Position numbers and translations under genes: made by a program. Of a DNA stretch of 64,000 bases, positions 31,453-43,100 are shown piece after piece (within the stretch, counting starts at the first letter, position 1; every line of letters starts with the position of its first letter). The notes below the pieces were generated by a model that did no database searches, was not told the DNA's origin, and saw nothing but the letters and a program-made list of their open reading frames with translations. Source of the stretch: Isoetes taiwanensis (lineage: Eukaryota; Streptophyta; Lycopodiopsida; Isoetales; Isoetaceae); the NCBI GenBank assembly GCA_021234155.1, contig JAJEKV010000031.1, positions 62,001-126,000 of the forward strand. Direction: 5' to 3'.

Positions 31453-33183
31453 CGCAAGCTTGGATGCATTGGTGCTGCTTACATGGATCATAGAGGCTAC
31501 AAGCTTGAGGGCAAGCATTTGGCTTGCTGAGCTTGGAGATAGACCCATTTATGGAGAACCAGATCACAACGTGAGGAGCATTCTTTCTAGCTATGGTATG
31601 CCATTAGCATGGTCTATTTTCTGCTCCTGTATTCCTAAGCATTTGCAAATATTTGTCTTGCCATTGGGTTTTAATTGCTGTTGCAAGGGTTGGAGCACAC
31701 ATTATTTGCAGAACCTTGCTTGTACAGTTGGACTCTTATTTTAGAAATTAGGACAATCATTTTTCTAAGCCTTCTATGTCTTTCTGCTAGCCTCTATTTT
31801 GCCAGATGCCGGTACTTTTATTTAGGTAGTTCTTGAAGTTTCGCATCTGCAGCAGATCTAAATTCAACAAGCACATTCTTAGCCTGGCGATTTATTTTCT
31901 ATCCACTAGGAAGTGACTCAATGGGGTCCATTGGGCCCTATGTTTTCCAGTCGGCTTTCATCTCAAGGTATATGTGTTGTCTCAGAGTTACTATTTTCTG
32001 ATTTCATGTCACTATTTTCTGATTGCATGTCGATGCATACTATCTCAAAGCTAGTATTCTCTTTTACTGTCTGAGGGATGTTTTGCTTATACTGATCTCT
32101 TCTATTGTTTGAAAGGAGCCCTCGGGGGGCATCTCCTTGTTGGTACTTTGTCTTGGCAGATGGTGGACTGTTACCTTTAACAGGGTGCATGATGGGGAGG
32201 ATTGGTGCTACTCTACTCTCTTTTAAGCTCTACGTAGCTATAAACCTTGTTTCTCTTGCAGTGTCAGACGTCTTGCATTTCACAAGCCAATGAACAGTTT
32301 TGTTGGCTGATACAATAGTACATTTTATAGGGGCGGTACCTCTAATTTAGTGGCAAAGTCAGATTCAAGTGACCTGCACCTATCTGGAATGCTCAAAGGC
32401 TGTAGAACACTGTTTGTATTTCGTAATTGAGTTGTTATCAAGGTAGCATTTGTTGGTTCATGTACAAGTAGACCATGTTTCAGTCCAAGTTGGAGTTCTA
32501 ATTACAGCCAATTAGTTTATTTGTAGCACAATCCAAGCTTCTGGTTGCCATCATCGTTATATTCAGATTCAGTTTAGTTTCTTGTCAAATCAATGGCCAA
32601 TTGCAGCTGCTTTTCATGTTTGTTATAGTTGGGCTTTGGGGTGTAGTTTGGGTTTGCAAGGAAGAGTTGTGTTGGTATTATTGGTGCTACTGGATATGGT
32701 AAACATTTTGATTTGGATTGCTTGCCCTTTAGCCCCTACCTTCTCTAACCTTGTTGTTGGTTTACCATTTTACTTCGGCACGGTTATCATTTGCAACAGG
32801 TACAATTGTTTTTTCGATAAGCACTTTCTTTTTTGGACATCTATGTACATTACGTTTCTGCCAGGTGTGGTTTGTTGGAGTCTATGCTTTTATTGGCCTT
32901 CGTTGGGTGTATTGCTTGTAGGTGCCAATCTTGCATAGGTGTTGGCGCAAGCATGGTTACTTTCCTAGGGGAATTTACTTTTTACTAATGTTGGCATCGC
33001 TTATTTTATAGCTCTCCTAGTGCTCTGTCTTGTGATTTCATATGCATCCACGTCTCTGTTCGCTCTAGGTTTACTAAGTCACTCACGTATGTTGACATAT
33101 CTTATTTTATACCTCTTAGTTGTGCCCATATTTTGATTTCATATGCATCCATAGTATAGCTGTGCCACTCATATGCATCCACG
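31439..33183 (+). repeat. Repeat R, plus orientation, first part
   Basis: Nearly identical to 62,341-64,000 and, reversed, to 42,790-44,330, 47,220-48,220 and 52,450-53,450. Shared open frames across copies follow DNA identity and show no protein signature. It stops at 'gcatccacg', where a foreign 4.3-kb segment is inserted. Confidence 0.92.
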
Positions 33184-33333
33184 GGTGTAAAATCGCTAGT
33201 GGGGTACAACTTTTGGCGAAGCGTTTAAGCACTTTAAGTGCTAAAACTCGCGGACGTCGAAGCCCGTCATGCCCTTCTCCCTCCTTTTCCCCTGGGCGCG
33301 AAAATTCAGATCAGTGTTTCACTGTTGATGATG

Positions 33334-33693
33334 GAGGCATGGAGCGCGGATGATTTTCACAGCATCAGAGGTCTGTGCAATTCGGGGGTGAAGCCCCATG
33401 AGGAAGAAGCTTGGTTGGAAAATAATGTCACGGATCGAGATTGGGATTCTGTTTGGACAAAGAAGTTGAACAAAGGAAAGATAAAATGGCACTGTGCAAA
33501 GGAGCATCTTCAAGAGAAGTTGGAAACACTCTGCCGAAAAATCTACAAGAATTGTCACAACAAAGAAGTAAGAAAGCAACTGGCCCTTGTTTTTGCGTTT
33601 GAAAATTGCACTAGATCAATACTTGCACCTGAGGAACACAAAGTAAACCGGGCTGCATTTTGTCGGGCAATGTCAAAGATACCACAACAATAG
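33334..33693 (+). CDS. Hypothetical protein in the 4.3-kb insertion
   Basis: From Met at about 33,334: MEAWSADDFHSIRGLCNSGV, then EEEAWLENNVTDRDWDSVWT and a Lys-rich, Cys-containing helix-like stretch up to a stop at 33,693. One of the few uninterrupted frames in the window with normal, non-repetitive composition (about 120 codons). The family is not recognised. The Trp spacing (W...DWDSVW) could suggest a Myb-like or other small DNA-binding fold, but I cannot support that. Confidence 0.4.
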   Translation, partial: EAWSADDFHSIRGLCNSGVKPHEEEAWLENNVTDRDWDSVWTKKLNKGKIKWHCAKEHLQEKLETLCRKIYKNCHNKEVRKQLALVFAFENCTRSILAPEEHKVNRAAFCRAMSKIPQQ

Positions 33694-34035
33694 ACAAGTA
33701 AAAACAGAGGCGATGTTGTAGCACATGTTAGGAAAATGAAATGAAGGCAAAGCCAAAGGTGGGAGCCGGATCAAATGAGATCAAGGCATGTGATGAGAAC
33801 ATAAAACCTTAGAGAATGCAAAGATGTGAGATTGGAAAATCGGTTTTACTTATCACAAAGAATTGAAGAAGAGGGAAGTGAGCTGAAAGGCAATGAGAAG
33901 GCCTTTGAATTACGTAAAAATGATGTTGGAAGAGGCTGAAAACAGCTTTTAAGACAAAGCCACAAATGATTTGGCTACAATTGGGGAGGAGTTCAAGTTT
34001 AATCCAACATGTGAGTTGGAGGCGAAATTAAAGAT

Positions 34036-34269
34036 TTGGAGCAGACCGGGTCCGTGATGGAAACTTGGCACTTTGAACAAGGTACAAAAAGCAATGAACC
34101 CTACATCTTTGCAATGAGCGTGTCAAACGTAAAACTCAAACTTGAGGAGGAGTTAAAAGTTCTCAAGAAGAACGAGACTGCGCATTTCTACATAAACAAT
34201 TTGCTTTTTAAAATGGATACTCCTCAAGAACATTTAGCATCTCTATTATTATACGAGATAAGTTGCTAG
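34036..34269 (+). CDS. Possible exon, unknown product
   Basis: Frame with TGSVMETWHFEQGTKSNEPY, FAMSVSNVKLKLEEELKVLK and MDTPQEHLASLLLYEIS. It may continue after a frame change as LVEDPFYTCSVRCGPEFMKA (34,268 on). Protein-like but unrecognised, between the first ORF and the FCP1-like gene. Confidence 0.3.
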   Translation: MEQTGSVMETWHFEQGTKSNEPYIFAMSVSNVKLKLEEELKVLKKNETAHFYINNLLFKMDTPQEHLASLLLYEISC

Positions 34270-35307
34270 TGGAAGATCCATTTTATACATGTTCGGTAAG
34301 ATGTGGTCCGGAATTCATGAAAGCTTACAGGTTAAGTTTAGCAATCGAATTGCCAACATGAGTATCATATAGCTTGTTGTTCATTGTTGAGAGGAGGACA
34401 ATGTATTCATGGTTGCCCCGAAATGTGCCGAGGGTGTATTTGACGAGCTAGGGTTTTGGCCATGTTAGTGTGCTTCAAATAGTATACCAAAAAAGGATGT
34501 GTTAATCTGGCCCCCGAATTGAGGTCTCACCGTTGAGGGTTCAAAGAAGGACAATGGTGCCATTTGAAGATGCACAACACCCGCAAAGTCCTATAGGAGT
34601 ACAACACAATTGTGATCGATTTGAATGCAACAACAGAACCACCACCACCACCAAGAAGTCTGTCCAAGAAGCTATAGAAGAAGTCTGTAAACACAAAGAC
34701 CGGTTGTAAACACAAGAAGGCCATAAAACACAAAGACAGCTTGTAAACACAACACCGGTTGTGGAAAAACAAATGCACCGATTGTACAATTAATCGAAGC
34801 ACCCAAGGAAGTTGAGGGAGTAATTCCATCGGATGAGGGCAACTTGGGTGTATATTTGCGTAAGGGAAAGGGCGTAAGAACAAAGAGGGGTAAGCTGGAG
34901 GATAGCAAAGAAGTTGTTCGGGCTACAAGAAAGAGAACAAGAAGTAGCTATGCAAAAGATGAAGAAGGCCTCAATCATGACACCACACATATCGGTGTGT
35001 TTCAAGAAAATGCGAGAATCAGCCCTCAAGTTTCGTGAGCCCGATCTTCAACAAGTGATTGCCGCCATTACTAACCCCGAAAGGGGTATGGGCATTGTTG
35101 GGCAAGAAGGCCACAACTTAGTGTTGCTTAAAACATTGAATATTATTAATTTTCTTTTTGTTGCATTCAATGTAGGGATTACCAGTTGATTCTGTTGTAG
35201 GTCGAGAATCCCACTTTGTTGATACGTGAAAAGTTTCCACATTCAACCCATTTTTCATTTTCATCTTCATCTATTTATTCATGTAGTAATTCCTGTTGTG
35301 TAGGTAT

Positions 35308-35880
35308 TCGGATGTTCCAACATACTAAATATTGATTTGCCAGCCAAAGATAAACTCATTGTCTTGGATTTAAATGGTGTGTTGGTAAAAACATTTGGTG
35401 CAAATGAACACATACGCTTGGAAGCGTGGATTGACAATGACATACACCAGCGAAAAGAAAGTGATATTGAGACCGTAAGCAAAGTGTTCTTCTTGAAGAC
35501 TTTGTTACGTATGTTGTGTTGGTATATGGTCATCAATGCAACTCTCCAATGTGGAAGATGTGCCGCAAGTACTATGTCCAGATTTGAGGGACGATTTCAA
35601 TTTGTATGGGGACGAGAAAATGTGTGCGCACCAGTTTTCACCACCCTAACAAACCCGGTCATCCACCATGATGAAGCCACTTGGGAAAATATATGAGTCA
35701 TACCCAAGATTCTCGGGCAAGACTTTGCTTCTTGATGATTCATTATACAAGTCTTATATTTTAGCGCCCCCTCGGAAATTTCATGGTACACCGTGATTCA
35801 AGATGGATGTCCATGATGAAGTGCTACCAAGACTCACCCCAAAGATAGAAGAAATACCGCAGCCAAGACTTAGGAAGAAA
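35308..35880 (+). pseudogene. Second FCP1/NIF-like HAD phosphatase domain gene
   Basis: After an acceptor-like TTGTGTAG|G at about 35,303 the frame reads KDKLIVLDLNGVLV (35,349 on), motif I of plant DLNG-type FCP1-like phosphatases with the nucleophile Asp. In another frame follow GIWSSMQLSNVEDV (35,521-35,562) and DLRDDFNLYGDEKMC. Finally comes GKTLLLDDSLYKSYILAPPR (35,719-35,778), the family's 'TLL(V/L)DDSPYKAL.NPP' active-site block. Domain order and spacing match family members once two or three frame changes are allowed. The shared GIWSSM wording links it to the gene at 7,160-7,620. The protein target is unknown. Frame breaks could be real or sequencing errors. Confidence 0.75.
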
Positions 35881-36269
35881 TGAAGTTATTGGTGAAGAAT
35901 ACACATAGATACAAGCCTTGGCCTAAGACAGATAGAAAGATTATGAAGCTATGCTTGGAAAGACTTTACGGAAAAAAGGGCTTTGGTGTTTGTGAAGGAG
36001 GAATTGGAGAAGGTTTATGGTGATGACGCTTTGTCATTCTCCATGATTATTGGCTTTGTTTGTCATTTATTTAGGCCAAGGAATCCTACACTTTTCATGT
36101 ACCATCTTATATCTTAATTTAAGAATGTTTTTGCTATATTGTTTATGTAGTTCAATGCGGCATTTGTCTATAAGTTTTTGCTATATTGTTTATATATACT
36201 TCAATGTTGATCGAAAAGGGATGCTTAAAACTTATCAAGTGCTTAAAAAAAAATTGCCCCGCAAGTGCT

Positions 36270-36490
36270 AGTCCGGTATGAGTCTTAATGGCGATATCGC
36301 TTATTGTCATGCAAAGTGATGATACTTTTATGTAGTTGCTTGCTTATCGTCATGCGCTTAAGGTGCGCGGCTTATTGTTAAGCCATATAACCTGTTTAAA
36401 GGTTGGTTTTTATTGCATAAGTGCTTTCGCGGTGTTCAATTGCTTACTCATCGGCATCTTGAAACCGATTAAAATGCTTATTGTTTGAAA
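36270..36490. promoter_or_regulatory. Cluster of GCTTAT-type motifs
   Basis: CGCTTATTGTCATGC, TGCTTATCGTCATGC, GGCTTATTG, TGCTTACTCATCGGC and TGCTTATTG within 220 bp, spaced about 25-55 bp. Such clusters near an element end can be transposase-binding subterminal repeats. Here this is inference only. Confidence 0.35.
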
Positions 36491-36749
36491 CTAATGAAAG
36501 AGCTAGAGCATCGTTACATTCAAGCGTAATCCGAATGGATTGACAGAATTAGAACTTCATAAATTTGATAGATAGACAAAAATAACATTTCATAGATGAA
36601 GAAGAAGAGATCTCAATGAAACAAAGATTAAAACAAAGTTACAAAAAAAGTTTGATGGTAAACAAGATTTTTTATAAAAAAAAAGCCCTTAGGCCAGTGT
36701 ACACAAAAGAGAAATATACAAAATTTTTACAAAATTTTCGCCCCGAGGC

Positions 36750-36846
36750 CGGTGTCTTCTTCAAAGGGGGGTGTCTTCTTCAAAGGGGGTTGTCTTCTTC
36801 ATCAAGGGGGGGTGTCTTCTTGGGGGGGGGGTTTGTCTTCTTCATC
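36750..36846. repeat. G-run / GTCTTCTTC minisatellite
   Basis: Four to five copies of a 21-25-bp unit, GGGGGTGTCTTCTTCAAA-like, with variable G runs. Confidence 0.85.
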
Positions 36847-37070
36847 TTCATCCGCTTACGCATCTTTCATTCTCCATCCGCAACAAATGAAACAAACGAA
36901 AAATTAAACAAACGAAGATTAAACAAACGAACTTCGGACTCGGACTCGTCCTCTTCTTCCTCGGACTTGTCCTCTTCTTCTGATTCGCCTATCCATCCCC
37001 GCAAGATCACATGCGGTGATATATTCCCCGAATTCATTTCCGATTCTCATTTTCTCGATTCCTTATAGGA

Positions 37071-37367
37071 ATGGAAGATGAGGAATCGGAATCGATCCTC
37101 CCTCAAACCGGGAGGAGTGAGGAGGGGGAGAGGAAAGCCAGAGTGGGGCAGCAGAGTGGGAGGAAAAGAAGAACTTCCCAAGAAAGGGAAGAGTGGAGGA
37201 ACACCCTTCGATTTGTTTTTAGTAAGCGCCTCTTCGAGGTGACCTTTAATCCTCCGATCTTCCTCGCCTTCATGGAGGGAATGCGGAATGAAGGTGAAAA
37301 GCGGAATGCTTGCAGAGGAATTAGGGCGGAGGAATTGGCGGAGCGTGAGCTTGTAGGCGGAGCGTGA
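37071..37367 (+). CDS. Possible charged protein at the right end of the insertion
   Basis: 99-codon frame MEDEESESILPQTGRSEEGE followed by RRTSQEREEWRNTLRFVFSK and FEVTFNPPIFLAFMEGMRNE. A Ser/Asp-rich frame (SDSDSSSSSSDLSSSS) precedes it, ending at 37,068. The opposite strand is also open (37,103-37,381). No family recognised. Confidence 0.25.
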   Translation: MEDEESESILPQTGRSEEGERKARVGQQSGRKRRTSQEREEWRNTLRFVFSKRLFEVTFNPPIFLAFMEGMRNEGEKRNACRGIRAEELAERELVGGA

Positions 37368-37466
37368 GCTTTGTGGGCCAACGCTTAAGTCCGCGCTTTT
37401 AAATGTAAGATATAATTTTCACACGATGTAACAATTAATTGTGAATGTGCTTAATTGTAACAACTA

Positions 37467-38985
37467 CTGTTTGCTTTAGGTTTACTAGGTCACTCCATAC
37501 GACGCTGACATATCTTATTTTATAGCTCTTAGTTGTGCCCATATTTTGATTTCATATGCATCCATAGCATAGCTGGGCCACTCTAGGTTTTTTTAATCAC
37601 TCACATATTGAGTTTTATGTTCTTATATGGACACATTTTTCTATTCTAAGTCACCCATATCTTGAGTTTCGTATTCTTATAGGGATACCTTTTAATCTAT
37701 CTAGACCTTCTAGACTCTAATTTTTAAAATTTTGCGTGCCTTGGCCATTTGGTTAATATCAATCTTGAGATGGTCATTAAATGGCATTTGTGGTGGGTGT
37801 TTTTTCAAGTGGGTGTTTTATTTGTCTCCTACACTTATGGGTATGCCCCCTGGGAGGTTGAGCAGGTTCCTTTCTCTTCGGAAGAGGTGGGTGTTTTTTT
37901 TAGGGTGGGTGTTTGTTTTGGTCTCTTATGCTTATGGATATGCCCTCTTGAGGTCGAAATGGTTTTTCTTTCATTCTTGCATAGTTTGATTCCTAAATTT
38001 TTGTTGAGTTCTTAACTTGTTAGTGCACTTCTGTTAGTCTTTTCAATGGACTCCCCTTTTGTTCCATGGAGTTGATTGTTATATGCTTGGTATGTGAGGC
38101 TTCTTCAGTCGGTATTAGTGTTGGGCATTGGGGAGAATTGCATTTGTAGGCATCTTTGGAGGGTCTCTTCCATGAGTTGGAGCTTAGTCTTCTTGGCCAC
38201 CTTGGGTGTGTTCCAAAGTTTGCTAATGGTTTATATGGTGTAGGTTCCTTTGCTCCTTTGTCAATGTTTGGCGGTTCATGCAAAATTGTTCCGGCTAGTT
38301 GCCTTTTCAACCCTTGCTTTTGCTTTTTAGTCATCGTGATGCCTTCTTCCTTCATTTGTGGTGTGTACACTTCATATCATTTTAAGGTGCATACTAGCCG
38401 TGCCATTTCATTAGAATTGAGTGTTTCATTCTCGTTCCATAGCCTCTTCTTTCATTCTCAAACTACTTCTTAGTGGATGCATTAGTCCAACTTTGTAGAT
38501 TTGATCGCACCTTGCTTTGATTATGCTTTGATATAGTGTGCTAATTTATCTTGAACAAGGACAATGTAAGGCCTCTTTGTCAAACGAAAGTTAGGTTCAT
38601 GTCGTTGTCATGCATTCACCATGACTTCTTGCAATATTTAGCTATTTTATATGATTACAAAGGGACACTTTGATAATCAAGAGGATACTCATGAAGCTTT
38701 GTGCCTTGTTGAGTTATCTCTTTTGTGTTCCTTGAAGGGGGGATTGTCGAACTTCGGTATCTTTTGATAAAGGTGTGAAGCCTCTATGCTTATTGCCATG
38801 CATTCCTTTATGTCTTACATCACCTTATGCACTTGTAACCTTGTCGATACTATGTTGCTTGGTGCCTCATACTTATAGTTCTCCTCGATTTGGGCTTTGA
38901 TCTACTTACCCTCTTGTTTAAGATCAATCCCCTCAGGGCTAGCCTTGCCTTGTGCCCTTGTAGACTTTCTTGTGCCACCTTGTGA
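37467..38985 (+). repeat. Repeat R, plus orientation, continuation
   Basis: Picks up where 33,183 stops and runs on as the reverse complement of 41,205-42,660, 45,525-46,970 and 50,750-52,200 until about 38,985. Confidence 0.9.
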
Positions 38986-40004
38986 TCATGGTGGCTCTTA
39001 ACTGATATTAGTTTGGTCATCAGGGTTGTTCTGAAGGCCAATGAACTGTATCTTGCAATCGAAGGAATGCATGGCAATAAGCATAGAGGCTTCACACCTT
39101 TATCAAAAGATACCGAAGTTCGACATTCCCCCCTTCAAGGAATACAAAAGAGATAACTCAACAAGGCACAAAGCTTCATGAGTATCCTCTTGATTATCAA
39201 AGTGTCCCTGTAATCATATAAAATAGCTAAATATTGCCTCACAAATGTTAAGCCACATTCCTTTATGCATGTCATTTGAGGTTCTTTGTGCTTTTTAAGT
39301 CGTCCCGTCTTATTTGCCTTATGTTTGCTATTAGAGTACATATATGTGCTCCTTTGTTAGTGTCCACCCTTTTCTTTCTCAAGTCTTACTTCAAGTTCAT
39401 GGTTTTACTCTCACCCTTTGTGGTTTCCATCAAGCCCCTAGTCATCTATTGCCAAATATTTTAGTACAATTTGCACGGTTTTGACTTACATTGCCTATTT
39501 TTGCAACGTTCATTCCTGAGGTTAGGTCTTGTACGCACGACATATTTTAATTTCCCTGGTTGATCTTTCATTAGAGTTAGAGATTTTATTTTTCTCCATG
39601 TTATTTTGTCAAATAGATGGAATGACCCTTGGATTCGGTGAGAATGACCCTTACTTATGGTCCATTGTTTTTAATACCACGGCTTGAGCCCAATTGGTTC
39701 ATATCTTGTTCCATGGCATTAATCGTTTTTATATACTAGTAGCAGCAGGTTTGTCACCTTAAAGGGAAGGTTAGCAGGACGATAACAATACTATGGAGCC
39801 ACGACATATACCTAGATAATCTTCTTGTGCTTTGCTGGCTGCTCATGTTGTTGTCGTCAATTTGTCTTGTTCGATAGGCCTGTTAGTAGTCTCGAGGTTT
39901 TACTCGTTCATAGTTTGCCACAATTACTCCAAGATTGTACTTCGCACTTTGTCTCCATAATTTAGTTGGTCGTTGTTTCTAGAGTTTTAATTGGTCGGTT
40001 AAGT
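38986..40004. other. R inversion junction and unassigned flank
   Basis: At 39,055-39,235 the R sequence returns in minus orientation ('ggaatgcatggcaataagca' onward), making an inverted repeat with 38,655-38,810. From 39,236 to 40,004 I recognise nothing. Confidence 0.6.
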
Positions 40005-40152
40005 TTGACTTAGAGTCTATTGTTCCATTGGTTTTTTTGATTGCACTCATGATGTCTGTCAATGTTGTCTTGTAGTAAGATGCTATTTCAATTTGAAGGT
40101 TTGGTGTGGCATTTCGAGTTTGCGGTCAAAGGTTTGTATTGCACGTTAGTAT
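40005..40152 (+). repeat. Dispersed repeat, second copy at 22,773-22,920
   Basis: Same ~148-bp segment, here without the inverted left arm seen at 22,751. Confidence 0.9.
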
Positions 40153-40165
40153 TGGCATTTAGACT

Positions 40166-43100
40166 TGATTGCGAGGATAAGCACATCCATGCCGATCATC
40201 CTTGATCTCTGTAACCTGCAAAAACCACCAACGCAACCACTGGGCACTAGGCCTCCATTCCCGGCACGAGGATCACCAACTTTCGGCATGAGGGCGAACG
40301 GCCCACCTCTTTCCCCATTACTTGGCACGAGGACCACCCTCTCGATGGTACGAGGACCATTACACATCACTAAACCCCTGAATGAAAGAAAGACTTGAAT
40401 ACAAAGGCATGCCAGAAAAGACCACCAACCATGAAAAGAGAATCACTGCAACAACACTTGGTACGAGGACCACCAACCCTTGCATAAGAACTCAAGACCA
40501 GCAACAATAAGAACACTAGGTGCTACTTCTGTAAAAACAAAGAAATGAGAACACGGAACTAGTAACCAAACAAAGAGACACCTAAGAACCATAAGGCACT
40601 CAAAGGTACAAGAGGGTGGGAGGGGTGGGGGACAAGCGACCGAAGGAGGAGAGGCTCAAAAAACGGCTGATAGAGACAAATGAGGAGGAAACAGACTTAA
40701 ATACTCTAAGGGGGCACGTCAACTAGCTATTTTTTGGCGGATTTATCTGCTTATCTCGAAACGCAGATAAATCATACTTCTAGAGCCTAGTTGCACTCGA
40801 CAGAAACCGACAACACCAAACAACCATGCTGAAAAAAAGAGGCAGAAAAGAAAGAACTTAATGACCCCAGCTCTAAGACTACACAGAGTTCAATAACCAG
40901 ACCTAACAAGGTCTGGTTATTTTGAAGGCCAATAGCTACTCAATACCAACACTCAAGCAAATACAGCAAAAGAAGAAAGGATTCAATGCCACAACTTAAA
41001 CTAACAGTTCATGGCACTCAGAATAACATACCCTACAATGAAAAAAGAGCCATGCCCAAAGCTTAACCAACGACTAGATTGTCTAGGAAAATGAGTGATG
41101 CAAATTGGAGAGCCAACAAAGACGTTTGCAAAGGACCAGAACAATCATCTGACTATCCAAGGTAACCAAGGCCTCCAAATATACGTCAAGTCCAAATGCG
41201 GGCACAAGATGGCACAAGAAAGTCTACAAGGGCACAAGGCAAGGCTAGCCCTGAGGGGATTGATCTTAAACAAGAGGGTAAGTAGATCAAAGACCAAATC
41301 GAGGAGAACTATAAGTATGAGGCACCAAGCAACATAGTATCGACAAGGTTACAAGTGCATAAGGTGATGTAAGACATAAAGGAATGCATGGCAATAAGCA
41401 TAGAGGCTTCACACCTTTATCAAAAGATACCGAAGTTCGACAATCCCCCCTTCAAGGAACACAAAAGAGATAACTCAACAAGGCACAAAGCTTCATGAGT
41501 ATCCTCTTGATTATCAAAGTGTCCCTGTAATCATATAAAATAGCTAAATATTGCAAGAAGTCATGGTGAATGCATGACACTGACATGAACCTAACTCGTT
41601 TGACAAAGAGGCCTTCTGTTGTCCTTGTTCAGTATAAATTAGCACACTATATCAAAGCAAGGTGCAGATCAAATCTACAAAGTTGGACTAATGCATCCAC
41701 TAAGAAGTAGTTTGAGAATGAAAGAAGAGGCTATGGAACCAGAGAATGAAACACTCAATTCTAATGAAATGGCACCGGCTTAGTATGCACCTTAAAATGA
41801 TATGAAGTGTACACACCACAATGTAAGGAAGAAGGCATGCGATGACTAAAAAAAAGCAAAAGCAAGGGTTGAAAAGGCAACTAAGGAACAATTTTGCATG
41901 AACCGCCACAACATTGACAAAGGGGCAAAGGAAACTACACCATATAAACCATTAGCAAACTTTGGAACACACCCAAGGTGGCCAAGAAGACGAAGCTCCA
42001 ACTCATGGAAGAGACCCTCCAAAGATGCCTACAGATGCAATTCTCCCCAATGCCCAACACTAATACCGACTGAAGAAGCCTCACATACCAAGCATATAAC
42101 AATCAACTCCATGGAACAAAAAGGGAGTCCATTGAAAAGACTAATGTGAAGTGCACTAACAAGTTAAGAACTCAACAAAAATTTAGGAATCAAACTATGC
42201 AAGAATGAAAGAAAAACCCGCTCAGCCTCCAAGAGGGCATATCCATAAGCATAAGAGACCAAAACAAACACCCACCCTAAAAAAAAACACCCACCTCTTC
42301 CAAGAGAAAGGAACCCGCCCAACCTCCTGTGGGGCATACCCATAAGTGTAGGAGACAAATAAAACACCCACTTGAAAAAAAAACACCCACCACAAATGCC
42401 ATTTAATGACCATCTCAAGATTGATATTAACCAAATGGCCAAGACGCAAAATTTTAAAAAATTAGAGTCTAGAAGGTCTAGATAGATTAAAAGGTATCCC
42501 TATAAGAATACGAAACTCAAGATATGGGTGACTTAGAATAGAAAAATGTGTCCATATAAGAACATAAAACTCAATATGTGAGTGATTAAAAAAACCTAGA
42601 GTGGCCTAGCTATGCTATGGATGCATATGAAATCAAAATATGGGCACAACTAAGAGCTATAAAATAAGATATGTCAATGTACGTGAGTGACTTAGTAAAC
42701 CTAGAGCGAACAGAGACGTGGATGCATATGAAATCACAAGACAGAGCACTAGGAGAGCTATAAAATAAGCGATGCCAACATTAGTAAAAAGTAAATTCCC
42801 CTAGGAAAGTAACCATGCTTGCGCCAACACCTATGCAAGGTTGACACCTACAAGCAATACACCCAACGAAGGCCAATAAAAGCATAGACTCCAACAAACC
42901 ACACCTGGCAGAAACGTAATGTACATAGATGTCCAAAAAAGAAAGTGCTTATCGAAAAAACAATTGTACTGCGGTAAATGATAACCGTGCAAGTAAAATG
43001 GTAAACCAACAACAAGGTTAGAGAAGGCAGGGCTAAAGGGCAAGCAATCCAAATCAAAATGTTTACCATATCCAAAGAGCACCAATAATACCAACACAAC

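Larger units (their letters stand above)
33184..37466. mobile_element. 4.3-kb insertion in repeat R carrying an FCP1-like gene
   Basis: Boundaries come from comparison with intact R copies, in which 'gcatccacg' is followed directly by 'tctctgttcgctctagg' (for example 63,953-63,980, and reversed near 47,010 and 52,250). The segment starts GGTGTAAAATCGCTAG and ends TTGTAACAACTA. I see no clear terminal inverted repeat or target duplication, so the class is unknown. It contains coding-like stretches at both ends, an FCP1-like gene in the middle, and a cluster of GCTTAT-type motifs. Confidence 0.7.
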
